From contig RBKR01000014.1 in the NCBI GenBank assembly GCA_004835665.1, positions 806,001 to 870,000 on the forward strand: 64,000 nt of DNA. The letters are read 5' to 3'. Source of the stretch: Phoma sp. XZ068 (lineage: Eukaryota; Ascomycota; Dothideomycetes; Pleosporales; Didymellaceae). A program made the translations under genes and the position numbers. This document shows positions 43,333-53,806 of this stretch, one piece after another; position 1 is the first letter of the stretch; every line of letters begins with the position of its first letter. Under the pieces are notes generated by a model, which ran no database searches, had not been told where the DNA came from, and saw only the letters and a list, made by a program, of their open reading frames with translations.

Positions 43333-44780
43333 CTACCAACCTCTCCATCTGGGCCAGACATCCACAATCGTGTCCCCTCCTTGCTCCGAGTCCACCACAA
43401 GATACCAGCCAAACCCAGCGCCAGCAACACAGGCATGGTTCGGCCAAACCTCCACCTTATCCCCAATCGCCAGCTCATTGCATTTGCTCCTGTCCCCCTC
43501 CCAAGTCAAGATCCCATGCTCCTGACTTATTCTCCCAACAATCCAGCCCGTCTTTTCCCCGCGCTCATCATACACCGAAGTTGTCTTTGAGTTTCCTAAA
43601 GACCCCGTAACGATTCCCCATCCGGGATAGCTCTTGCATGGCTCTCGCCCCATCGCCAAGCTGCCCGCCGAAACCAAGGCCTCCGGCTTCCCGCGCTCGG
43701 TATAGATGGACGTGACTTCGACAAGCATGCGGATCGCAACACTGTTCTTACTCAACGGTTGAAACCCCTCTTTCACTTCACCTGTGGAGGGCCGAGCGTG
43801 CGTGGCAACTTGCTGGCAATCCAGGAGCGGGTAAACACCAGCGTGTAATTCCACGGTATACTGCTTTTTCAGTCTAGCCAAAATGGCGTGGAACTCATCG
43901 ACGCGAGGGGACGAAGAGGAGAGCATGTTTTGTGCCGCGGTTGCCGTAGGTGTTGCCCCGATCGACAGCACGAGACCCTCGCGGCCCGATTCTGGGACAG
44001 CCTGAGCCGCGACTTCCAGGCCGACGAGTTCATCAATCAGCCCAGACGCAGCATCTTCTTCTGAGTTGCCGGCGTATGAGTGTCCGAAGTGCGAGTAAAA
44101 TCCCTTCAGCCTCACTGCGCCCTGGCCTCCTTTACTCGCATCCCTCTCGATGACGGCATTGACGAGCGGTGCAAACTTTGGGCTCGAGGTCGCAATGCCG
44201 GCGCGGTGGTACCCGGTGTCGATTTTAACAAATACACCGATGGTCTTCTCGGGTTGGAATTTTGGGTGTGCTGTTAAAGTAGCGTGGAATCGGGTGAATG
44301 CATCGGTGTTGTCGATTATGACGTTAATGGACTCCGGCGCAAGGTTGTTGGCGAGTGCGATGAGGCGTGGTACAGCGCCTTGAGACACAGGGACACCATA
44401 CAAAATCTATTCATTGTCAATACAAACAATTCAAATATCAATGACAAGGGTGCTGCACGTACGCTTGCTTTCCTCCCTCTGCCCTGCTCCTCCTTCACAA
44501 ACGACGCAAGGTTTTCCGCCTCCGCAACCGTCGACACAATAAATTGTGCTGGTCCATCATTCCCAACCATCTTCTTGGATAACTCAAGCGTCTTATGACT
44601 CTTAACATGCGCTCTGAACCCGACATCTAATTTCTTGCAGACTTGCAGCATAGCAGCGCAATTCTTCTCAATCAGACTGCGGTCCAGGATGACCGACGGC
44701 GTAGGCAGATCAACCAGCTTCGTGCCGACAAACTGCTCTTTCAGGGCCGCTGCATCGGAGAGGGGGTAGTTGTGCGCCAT
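43333..44780 (-). CDS. D-serine dehydratase / D-threonine aldolase family PLP enzyme
   Basis: Two exons, 44780-44463 and 44406-43333, giving 463 residues. The 56-bp intron starts GTACGT and ends AATAG; the joint gives KAS-ILYGVPVSQGAVPRL in frame. The N-terminus LVDLPTPSVILDRSLIEKN and FRAHVKSHKTLELSKKM (with the PLP lysine in HVKSHKT) is the alanine-racemase-type fold of eukaryotic D-serine dehydratase (yeast Dsd1). Further family blocks are VFVKIDTGYHRAGI, LKGFYSHFGHSYAG and LSIGATPTATAA. The C-terminus PNHACVAGAGFGWYLVVD holds the His and Cys that bind the catalytic zinc. The enzyme converts D-serine (or D-threonine-type substrates) to an oxo-acid plus ammonia, detoxifying D-amino acids. 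Substrate preference cannot be read from sequence alone. Confidence 0.88.
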
Positions 44781-45467
44781 GATGGAACGTCAAGTGTGGT
44801 ACCGTCGTGATTCAATATCGAATTACCCTGCAAAGGCGCTGGGAATGCAATACCTATATTTCTCTGATTTTATTGCCAATCCCCCTCGCTTGACTCCTTC
44901 CCTGCGTTGGCTTTGTAGCGTTTCCTACGGCAAAGTCTGTTCGGCCGCGCACCAATATGCTCCTTCCTGTCTTGTCGAAGGCGATGGGCCTGGATGGATT
45001 CGAGTCACGATAGGCCGCGGATGAGCAGGATTGGTTGTCAGACTACCAATTGTACTCCTTGCGGGGAATGGCTGGGGGTAATACTTTCTCACTTGCACTC
45101 AGCCGGGCACGTGGATCGCAAATTTGAGTGGGGCTTTGAGGTTTTCGTGTTTTGGGCCGGTTAGCTATCAGTTGGCTGGGGGTAATGGTTTGTGATATGC
45201 TGGGGGTAACAGTTGAGGTCACGGCGGAGTTTGAATGTCCGGTTTGGTGTGGGGCGATGTGGGGGTGAGGCTGACGGAGATGGGTGCTTTCGATCATAGT
45301 CAAGAACGCTTGGACAACACAGGATATCGGCAAACTAAAAGCAAGCATTGGAGCATTGTCATTGTGGGTTGTGCGGTCGCTATACGGGGTAGATGTACTC
45401 ATAGTGAAGGGGGCAGCTGACAAGATGTACTGGCCCAAATCAAGTGCTCACATCACCAGAAGGCACC
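44781..45467 (-). promoter_or_regulatory. intergenic region with dispersed GCTGGGGGTAA repeats
   Basis: About 690 bp between two minus-strand genes, comprising the 3' region of the Yvc1-like gene and the promoter of the D-serine dehydratase-like gene. The 11-mer GCTGGGGGTAA occurs three times on the + strand (about 45070, 45175 and 45199). No gene is supported. Confidence 0.5.
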
Positions 45468-47916
45468 TCATGGAACCGGTCCCGGCCATGCACTGCTCAA
45501 TCGCCGTCGCCTCGTCAAGACGCTACCTGGACTGATACTCCTCCGATCCGCATTTCCCGCGCCAGCAAAGCTGTTTTCAAGTATCGCATCTTCCAAGTCA
45601 TCTTCCTCCTCAATTCTTGCGATGATTTCCCTCGGTGCTTCCTCCTCGAATACCGCTTGAATGTCAGCATGGGGACTCATCTTACTCCAGCTCCAGAAGC
45701 CGCCATCGAAAAGCCACTTGGACCGCTTGCTAGGACCTGGGCCGCTGATGCTGCGTCTGCGTGTCGATTTCCACAGCGTACGACGCTCGTGCCACGCAAT
45801 TGCAAGCAAGAACGGCGCATTGAGAACACGTATTGCTGTGATATTAATTTTGTGAAACCAGCGCGGGCTCAGTATGAACTTGAGTGGTAGAAGGACAACA
45901 AACGCTAGCAAGTTGAAGGGTGGTCGATAGGCGAATAATGTGTCTGACTTAACGCCTTCGAAGGTCATGACTGCTCGGCGGAACTGGATTTCGGCAGTGG
46001 CGTCGGCTGCAATCTTCGAGAAGGTGTTGGACAGGATGGATACCAAAACTGTCAGGAAGAGTGTGTTTCCGATGAACGCATAGATAACCATTAGGACCGG
46101 GCCAAGGATCTCATGGAACGTAGGTGCTTCATCGATCCCGGTACCATCAAGTCCAAACCAAATCCAGAGCATCCACTTGGAGATTGTGATGACGTTGGGA
46201 GCATCTGCGTCGGTGGCAGGGTTACTCATGCTAAGCCACTTCAAGGCTAACAGGAAACCACCAAAGCACCAAAAGGCGATGAGGCTGAGTGCCGTAAATT
46301 CCTTGACCATTGCTCGCAGAGAAATGAAGAGCATGTTCTCCGGCATCAAGTTGAAGGCAATCCTTGGGAACAAGATCGGTGAAGCTATGGCCAAAACATC
46401 GAGTGCTTGTCTGCCTGTCTCATCGTTTCCGAGCAACCAACCATGTACGCGCATCCAGAAGTAGATGATGTAGATACCAGAAAAGGTAACGTCGAGGAAA
46501 GCCCAGAGCTCTTGTGTGTGTACTTCCCATCCGTGTTCGACACAGGAGATCAGCTCATCGAGGACCCAGCCACCTCCGTACAGCAGGAACACTATCTCGG
46601 CTGTCGTTAGTGTGTGATCGACGCGTTCGTGCATACACCAGCAGTAACACGCAAGTAGAATCACAAACTGAACCACCTCGATAATGTTGCGTGTACGAGG
46701 TACCATGAGACGGTACTGATTCAGCATAGGAGCTTTGCGTGGGTCGTAAAGCGATATTGGCTTGTGCTTGTAGTGGTCTGGGATAATGTCGATGAAGGTT
46801 GTCGGTGTGTACACAATACGTCCACGGTATACAGCATCGATGACCTTTTGGCTCGCAGAGCTACTCAAGAGAACTTTGCTTTCGGAGACAATAGCAACTT
46901 CTAGGGCTGTCAATTTACCCTCGTAGTCACCCTGCCCTTGGTACTCCGAGATGTGTCGTGGAGGGGATACCTCTTCTGGAGCGCCTTGAAACGGCTGGAA
47001 TGGCGCCACAAGAATCTGGGCGAGCAACAAAAGTCCCGGCTTTCCAGTGCTTTCTTCGTCGTGTCGACGCAAGACCTTCATCGCCACCAGTTCGCATAGA
47101 TTTGCTCTGGTGAGGTCCACGGTTTGATGATGCTGTTGGAATTGTTGCTCTCGCAGGAACTGCATGCGGTTGACGAGTAGGCAGTACACTGTTACCGGTC
47201 AGACATGCTCACGGCCTATTATCCGGGATACAAACCAATAGAGATGTCGTATTCGTCATATAGACGGTCAACCAGAGGTTTGACAATCAGTACGTTCATA
47301 CGCGGTTCCCTCAACTGCTCGATGGAATATGGATCCTCGATTACAGCCAACACGAGCCTTCGTATGCTGCTGAGTGTTAGTATCGGCTCGCGATAACTAT
47401 GTCACTGCTCATATGGAGGCTGGGTGGGACTTTGCAGAGCACTAAAACATAGCATACGAGAAGGCTCCAGATAATGGCTAAGACAGCTTACCGATGAATG
47501 TTGTAGTATACCTTCAGACCTGAATGTGGATACGGCGCGAACACCTCTCGAGGTCCAACAGGCTCCCCGTTTCCATTGAAGCAGCCATCCGAGCCTGCAT
47601 GATCATCATCAGGCAATAGGGTCTCCTGCTCTTCCCTACTCTTTGCGGCACGCAAAGCGTCGCTCAAGGTCCGCTGGGAATCCGTAAGATGGGGTCGCCT
47701 CAGGTGGTTTCGAAACTCTATATGTCGCGAGGATTGGCGTTGTACTGGCGAAGGCCTGCGTTTGGGGGAAACATCACCGCTGTTGCTGTGAACGGCAGTG
47801 CTGTCGACACTATCGCGACTGCTGAAATTGGAGCTCAGTCTTGGTCGAGGAAATGTGCCATAGGCGGGACTGCCAGTATTGGTGCTCCAAGCTGGATTTG
47901 ATGTTGGGCCGGACAT
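45468..47916 (-). CDS. yvc1: vacuolar TRP-type cation channel, Yvc1-like
   Basis: Three exons, 47916-47492, 47366-47236 and 47188-45468, giving 758 residues. Introns of 125 and 47 bp have GTAAGC and GTTTGT donors and CAG acceptors; both joints keep phase (NIHR-IRRLVLAVIEDPYS; DISIV-YCLLVNRM). The domain order is that of fungal Yvc1/TRP channels. A Ser-rich N-terminus precedes a cytosolic helical region (LREPRMNVLIVKPLVDRLYD, ANLCELVAMKVLRR). Six hydrophobic segments follow, including VVQFVILLACYCWCM, IVFLLYGGGWVLDELI, FLDVTFSGIYIIYFWM and LVMVIYAFIGNTLFL-like. The pore region is around ITISKWMLWIWFGLDGTG. The channel releases Ca2+ from the vacuole upon osmotic or mechanical stress. The C-terminus has an acidic run EEEDDLEDAI, seen in this family as a putative Ca2+ site. 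Confidence 0.9.
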
Positions 47917-48407
47917 GTGAGGTCCGAAGGATTAACGAGGTAGAGGAAAGGCTAGGTGTAAGGATTAAATATACAGTATGGGTCGCCTGTAGCGTCCTAT
48001 TCTCCGATAAGGCGTGACGTTCTAGAAATGGAAGCCGCTAACAAGGATCGGTCCGCTGCAGGTGTACTGTATATTAATGGTTGTCGTCGCTTGGTTCCGC
48101 GTGTAACAACTCAATGACTGCAGCAAAGGATAGTCAGAATGCTACAAACTGGGAGGAGGGTAGATGGACAACGGCTCATGTGTGGGGGAAATGGGGGTAA
48201 AAGATCACCGTGCACCCAGCTTGATCTTCGTTTCAGATTTGCGCTAGAGTCAAAGAGGAAAAGGCATTCCGCGTTCTCGACGCCCACACGTCACCGCCCG
48301 TCAATCTGCATGAGCGTTGTTGATAGACTCGACAGTAGAAATTGTCAAATTCAGTAAGACATCATTCGAAAATTTGATTGGGTATCCATGCCTACGTCTC
48401 AATTTGA
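47917..48407 (-). promoter_or_regulatory. intergenic region upstream of the Yvc1-like gene
   Basis: About 490 bp containing the promoter of the channel gene and the 3' region of the OPT transporter gene, both on the minus strand. No coding sequence or repeat was recognised. Confidence 0.4.
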
Positions 48408-51156
48408 TCAATCTAATGCGAAACACCTTTCAGCACTGTCCGCATTATTCCCCCACCAAGCTGGCATTTTGATCTGCTTTCCACTTCCGAAAAACAAAAA
48501 GATCAACAACATGTTAAGGTTGAAAGCTGCATCGAAAGCCGCTGCAACGATATAGTTGTAGCGCTTCCAGATCTTGAAGTGGTGGCGGAAGATCCAGTAC
48601 ATCGCGATAAAGCCGCCGAGCCACGAACTGAAGTATCCTGTCGACAAGTTGCCATAGAATACAGTCAGACCGGAGAAGAAGATCGTTGTGTTCCAGAGAT
48701 GGAACTTGAGCTTCGACTTGGGGAATGCGCGGTACAGCGCGTACATGACAAGCGGTCCTGCAGCGCCTACAAGAAAACCGTATGGTAGGATTTTCAACTC
48801 GCTGGCGCCGAACATCCGCTTCGGACCGATGACGGCGTACTGTACACCGAGTGTGTTAGAACTCACAAGAGACTGGCCTGTCCACTGATGCAGAGGGTCC
48901 GTCTTCGCGCCGGAGAGGAAATCAAACTTCGTGTTCAGGACCCAACGAATCACACCGTAGTTGATGGGTATGCCTAGAATGCTTCCAAATACCTGGCTGA
49001 AGAAGACAGTGCGTGGTGGGATATGCATGTAGTGTCCGATCCGTTGATCCTGGAGCATGTACTGGGCACGATACCACGCATCGCCTGCAATGGAGCCGTA
49101 GACTGAAGGTCCACAGGGGTGATGATGGGCAGCCCCGGCAGCGGTGTGGACCATGTATCCGTATATAAGTTCGTTGAAGTCGCCAATCGCAACTTGGTAG
49201 TTCGAGATGGCGTAGAGGTAGCCGAGAGGGACGACAACGATGAAGCCAGTCGCGACACCAACAATTACGGTCCACCAAGGAATGAAGAGTTGACCGGAAC
49301 CTACAATTGCCAGCAAGATTACAAAGCCAGTGAGAAATAGGGCCAGGAACCACCACCCAGGCACTTCTTTGTACGAGCGCTGAAGGATGTTCAGGCGATC
49401 GGTATACTGGTGGTGGATATTGGGTTCTGCAGCGCCGCCATCACCACCAGTAGAAGCTTGCTGCTTTCTTGCTTCGCCACGGGCTTTTCTTGCAGCCATG
49501 TTCTTTCCAAACGTAGCTAGGATGGCAGGACCACCAAAAGTCGCCATCCAGATAAAGGCCGAAGGCAACTTGGCATAATTGAAGAATGTGGCCCAAGCGA
49601 ATTGCAGTCCCATGTAAGCCGGACCATATTCCTCCCAGGCGGTCTCGTTGAGACTAAAGTCGCTGTTGACAATCTTCGCTGTCGGATACTTTGTTCCATT
49701 AGCCAAGAGCAGGGAGTTGGACATCAGGCCGTGTTTGTAAGAGCCAAGATTGCCCCACTTGGCGGCTGGAAGGAGGATCCAGCAGTTGAGTGCAAAAGCA
49801 AGGAATAGAACTGTTTGAGTCCAAAATGGTGTAATTAGGATCGAAGAGCCATTCCAGTTGATATTGGACCAGTCGAGGCTTAAGTTCATGAAGCCCATGC
49901 CTCCAAGGCCAGATCCAATGAAATTCGCAACCTGGCAGAGTTGGGTTAGCACTTATATCAGCGGAAAGGAAATCGCAAGTATAGGAAAAAGCCAGGCATG
50001 AGCGCAGGTATCCCAAGTATATGGGGTGCTACTCTGAATTTCTCATATGGATACCTCGTTTGTGCCGAATGCCTCCTGCAGCATGCCATCAAAGTCATCA
50101 CTAGGCTGGATGCTGCCGCATATTTCTGCACTGCTGAAAGGAATGACATCGACGACTTACCGGGTTCTTTGGTGCTACCCAACACAAGAATGCAAGTGAA
50201 GAAGTCATTGGGAAGACGTATTCAGGTAAGAACTGCCAAAGTGTCATACCGATGACGCACAGAAAGAATATGTGCATTTGTCGCTTGGCCAGTGGGCTGT
50301 TGCGATCTTGCTTGCGGAAAGTCTCAAACAGAGTTGTCTGCATAAGTGCTTGAGGCCACACATACTCAGGCTCCCACAACAGCAAAGAACGAGCGATTGC
50401 GGCGATTGCATATCCAATCCTAACAAAATAGTTAGTGCTGCTTATATCGTTAAGACTGCAATTCAGGTTTGACTAACCAAACGATGCTCATCATGAAAAA
50501 AATAGCCACAGCAGGGTTGATCCTCGTGTCGTACCACAGTTCTGCCATACTGATAGGCGTCTGCAGCAAGTCAGCAAGGATGATTAGGCGGCTGTAAATG
50601 GGATTGGGAGATGTACATAGCCCAGGTTGTATGTTGCACCAGAAGCTGCTGTCAACGTGACTAGAACGTGCTCTTTAATGCTCCATGGTGCAGGATTCAA
50701 GTTGAAACCGTAGCTTAATGGTAGCTTGATTTGCCAGGCCGGGAGAACCGCCGCGAGGAAATGCCCTACATAATGACAGGCGATCTGAACGAAGAAAATA
50801 GAGTATGGAGCATAGGTCGTGCGGTAATGGCTCATCTGCGACAAAAACGCTCCTGGGACGATGAACAGAACGCAGAGAACGAAATAGCGGAAAGTGATAG
50901 TCGGAAGGGTGGGATCGTCTTCGAGAGAAACGGTCTGGCGCACAATGAGTGGTAGTTGGGCGATTTCGGGATCATCGTGGGCTTCTTCTTCAACAATCGC
51001 AGCGTCGTCGTCTGCATCGATCCGAGACGGTCCCTGACCCTCAATGGTGCGGAGGTTGGCACCCTTGTCTGTTGCTGAGCTAGGGTGACTTGAGGCTGGG
51101 CTAAGCTCAGCACTTGTGGTCTTGGCCGTCGCCTTGTCAGCTTTAAGGTCCGTCAT
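48408..51156 (-). CDS. oligopeptide transporter, OPT family
   Basis: Four exons, 51156-50617, 50560-50478, 50419-50161 and 49931-48408, giving 801 residues. Intron phases agree (ATYNLGY-TPISMAELWYD; MMSIVW-IGYAIA; APKNP-VANFIGSG). About 80 N-terminal residues are cytosolic and acidic. Many hydrophobic segments follow, with OPT family blocks: TITFRYFVLCVLFIVPGAFLS, YSIFFVQIACHYVGHFLAAV, LPEYVFPMTSSLAFLCWVAP, LGGMGFMNLSLDWSNI and FGSILGIPINYGVIRWVL. The end has GYFSSWLGGFIAMYWIFRHHFKIWKRYNYIVAAAFDA. OPT carriers are plasma-membrane proton symporters for tetra/pentapeptides, glutathione or metal-ligand complexes. The third intron (229 bp) is four times longer than the others and contains a possible 21-nt microexon, listed separately. 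Confidence 0.92.
50055..50075 (-). other. possible 21-nt microexon within OPT intron 3
   Basis: On the minus strand this stretch reads EAFGTNE. It is preceded by CTGCAG (acceptor) and followed by GTATCC (donor), in phase 0 on both sides with the flanking exons. Including it would give APKNP-EAFGTNE-VANFIGSG without a frameshift. Skipping it gives a length closer to related OPT proteins, so it may be alternative or spurious. Confidence 0.3.
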
Positions 51157-52292
51157 CTTGGCTGGCTTGTCGCTTTTCCATATTCTTCGGCTTCACACTC
51201 CTTAAAAACAACATCTTTCAAACATTCGATCAATTGCGCCATTCGACCTTTGCATGGTGTTATATTACAGCTAGCCTACCCGGGCAGTTGTTACGTCCTC
51301 GCTTGCTCAGTCACCCAACGACAGTGCCGATTCCCAGCCGAAGCCATGCTCTGTCTCCACCAATTTGCCGCTAGCCCCATGTTCAACCAAAGCCTTGCAA
51401 TTCTCTGCAACCCAACGTTACACAACTGAAATTGCGCAAGGTGGAGGCCTTGGGTTGTACGCGGCCGAAGAAACAGGCCGCACACCATACCGTTTATAGC
51501 AGCATACCAATATTTCGGGCTTATTATCACGCTACTGAACGAGACGAAGTATCTTGTACCTCTTGCCAACAGGTTCTTCGGCAGCGATCCGCATCCACCA
51601 GTCAAAAAGTACTCCAACTTCAAAGCTCGTATGCCATGGGGGCGCTCAAAACCACAGAACAGCCAGCTTTTCGCAAGATTTGATAACTATCCTATCCTGA
51701 GGTGCCTGGACACTGAGATATACTGTCCGAGTGATCCTGCCAAGGTCACGGACAGAGCTTGGTATCCTCGGCGATTCGCCTATGCGTTCGATGTTGCCAG
51801 CAGATTATCAAAGGTTACTCATGTTGAACACTTGACTGGAGACATCCATATCTCATATCCAAAGATTAATCGCTTCTGTCGGACTTTTCTCCCAACACTG
51901 GTTGGGTGGGACTGATACACCTCGATGCGCGCCCTCACAACAAAGCTTCTTGAAGTTTGTACACCTGTACACTTCAGCTTTCCTCCGACAGCGCCGTTTC
52001 AGGTTGTAGGAACAGACGACTTAGAGTTTCTCCCGCGCCTGTCAGTTGAGAACACAGCCAATGTTGGCAGATATATCTGCGATGATGTTGACATCAGTAT
52101 ACGACTGGAAGAGGTACATAATATTGATGGAGGGGATCTGGCAACGGACAGTGAGGACGAAGTGCGAACTCTGTAATCTTTCCACTTTAACAAGAAATTC
52201 TGTGCAGCACATTACGACTGCCCGTTTGAGCCACAAGCTAGTTCCAATTCTGCACCAACCACCACAACATTGCTATCCGAGCATGGAGTCTT
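51157..52292. other. intergenic region with partial coding-like fragments
   Basis: Holds the promoter of the OPT gene (next to 51156). From about 51630 two short + frames follow, separated by stops (51631-51915 with CLDTEIYCPSDPAKVTDRAWYP; 51925-52176 with CTPVHFSFPPTAPFQVVGTDD). They may be decayed upstream exons of the exonuclease-like gene, but no splice joints could be supported. Confidence 0.35.
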
Positions 52293-53051
52293 ATGGTTGA
52301 GCAACAAGGGGCTTCTTGGGCAGTACAGCAAATTGATTTCCAGAAGTCCGTTCAGTTCACACGACCTGGCAGAACCATGGTGGCCAAGTTTCAGCTCCTT
52401 CATCAACAGTATGCGGATTATATTCTCTGGGTCGTTGATACTGAGTTTGGAACCCCAAAGGGAACTCACCCTGTAATCTACTCTATCTCGGTCCGCGATG
52501 CACGAACTGTGGACGTTATTACCTCGACATCAATTGATTACAATGGGATGGATCTCGACGACCTGGAACGCGAGCTGGCAGCACATCAGGGTGACCGCGG
52601 TGTATCACACGGCCTTACCAAACGATACTTCAGGCAATTCTACAACAGCACAACTACTACTGGGATGACCTTGAGTGCAGTCGGACAGTGTCTTAAAGCA
52701 GCTAGTTTCACACCACTGACACACAAGCTCATCTCTTGGTATACCCATCTTGACCTGAACGCGGTGTGTCGGGCACTACTGGGTCACAATCAACTACTTG
52801 ACCAGACACCGCCTGACGAACTAGTGTATCTAGTTCAAGGTCAGAATGTGGTCCTCCAACCATTCGACCTTGCGCGTATGGTACGCACATCAACTGATTT
52901 ATCGATTATACGACTTGGATATGTTTTCCGGACGTTATTCCCCCAGCAGCGAGCATTACAGATGCACGATGCCAACAACGATATACTGGCTATGGTCAAG
53001 GTGCTTCATGCAGTCCTACATGCGTCGAAGCAGTCGGTTATGCAAGAGTAG
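52293..53051 (+). CDS. DEDDh-type 3'-5' exonuclease-like domain
   Basis: A 252-residue frame from the ATG at 52293. The sequence ILWVVDTEFGTPKG (Asp49, Glu51) fits exonuclease motif I of the RNase H-like DnaQ/DEDD superfamily. MHDANNDILAMVKVL (His225, Asp230, pattern H-x-A-x-x-D) fits motif III of the DEDDh class, and THLDLNAVCRALLGHN may supply motif II. So the catalytic set appears present, predicting a metal-dependent 3'-5' nuclease for RNA or DNA. The frame ends at TAG 53049-53051, where a GTAGGT donor is also possible, so it may continue into the fragments at 53807-55287. I do not recognise a named family; it looks like a fungal-specific group. Downstream coding-like pieces are broken, so the whole gene may be non-functional even if this domain is intact. 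Confidence 0.55.
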   Translation: MVEQQGASWAVQQIDFQKSVQFTRPGRTMVAKFQLLHQQYADYILWVVDTEFGTPKGTHPVIYSISVRDARTVDVITSTSIDYNGMDLDDLERELAAHQGDRGVSHGLTKRYFRQFYNSTTTTGMTLSAVGQCLKAASFTPLTHKLISWYTHLDLNAVCRALLGHNQLLDQTPPDELVYLVQGQNVVLQPFDLARMVRTSTDLSIIRLGYVFRTLFPQQRALQMHDANNDILAMVKVLHAVLHASKQSVMQE

Positions 53052-53215
53052 GTGGTATTCTCTTGCACGGGTAGTGTTCCTGTCTGATGACAGTTAAGAG
53101 GATATGGAAGAGCAGTTGGCAAGATTCGGGACCGCACAGGTTCCTGTCTGATGCCAGTCAAGAGGAGGACATGGAAGAGTATGTGGTCTTCTCTTACACG
53201 GGTAGTCTTCCGTTG
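53039..53215 (+). repeat. imperfect interleaved duplication
   Basis: Two sequence blocks occur twice within 180 bp in swapped order. Block A (GTGGTATTCTCTTGCACGGG and its copy with CTTCTCTTACACGGG) is at about 53051-53079 and 53182-53213. Block B (TTCCTGTCTGATG, then CAGT/AAGAGGA and ATGGAAGAG) is at about 53079-53111 and 53141-53181. The order A-B-B-A suggests a local rearrangement or replication slippage directly at the end of the exonuclease frame. Confidence 0.6.
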
Positions 53216-53806
53216 CATAGCTCAATGGTTGCGCTTCTGCTCGTTCTGATTTTACCTTCCACTTTGCATTGGACTGCTTCCTGGCTGCCTTGCGACAAAG
53301 TATTGCGCCCGCGTGTCGGCCTTGAACTCCACCTCATGTTATGGCATCAACACTGCTACCTCATTCTTCGTCCCCAGCTCCACAATGGCCTTACTCCAGG
53401 GAAAGAAGGACATGCAACGCGTCGACCTCAGCATGTGCCTGCGCTCGCCCCCAATCGCACCCCGTGTCAACCACGCGCGCTTTCCATGGCAGGCAGTATT
53501 AACTCAGCGCCTTCCTCAAACGCCCTGGCCTACATCCAACTCTTAATACGTGCCTCCTCTCTCACATCCGAATCGCCCATTCTCACTCACAACCTCAGTA
53601 CCGAATCGCCTTCTCAGCACCCTAGCCCCTTTGCTCTTCCACACCCACGCTACACGCCGCACGCTGCATCGTTAGTCTTCGGCCTCATCCACCGCCTCCC
53701 TCGCTGCTTCTACGTTGATCAATGGTAAACGAATTTTGACGACCCCTGGCACCAACTGCATTGCTACAACACCTTCATCCGTTGGCAAGGCTCTCACCAT
53801 GTCGAG

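Noticed and set aside
53213..53275. tRNA-like A-box (TAGCTCAATGG) suggesting a tRNA or SINE
   Set aside because: The B-box region (GTTCTGATTTT) lacks the conserved G and purine pattern, and no cloverleaf stems could be paired.
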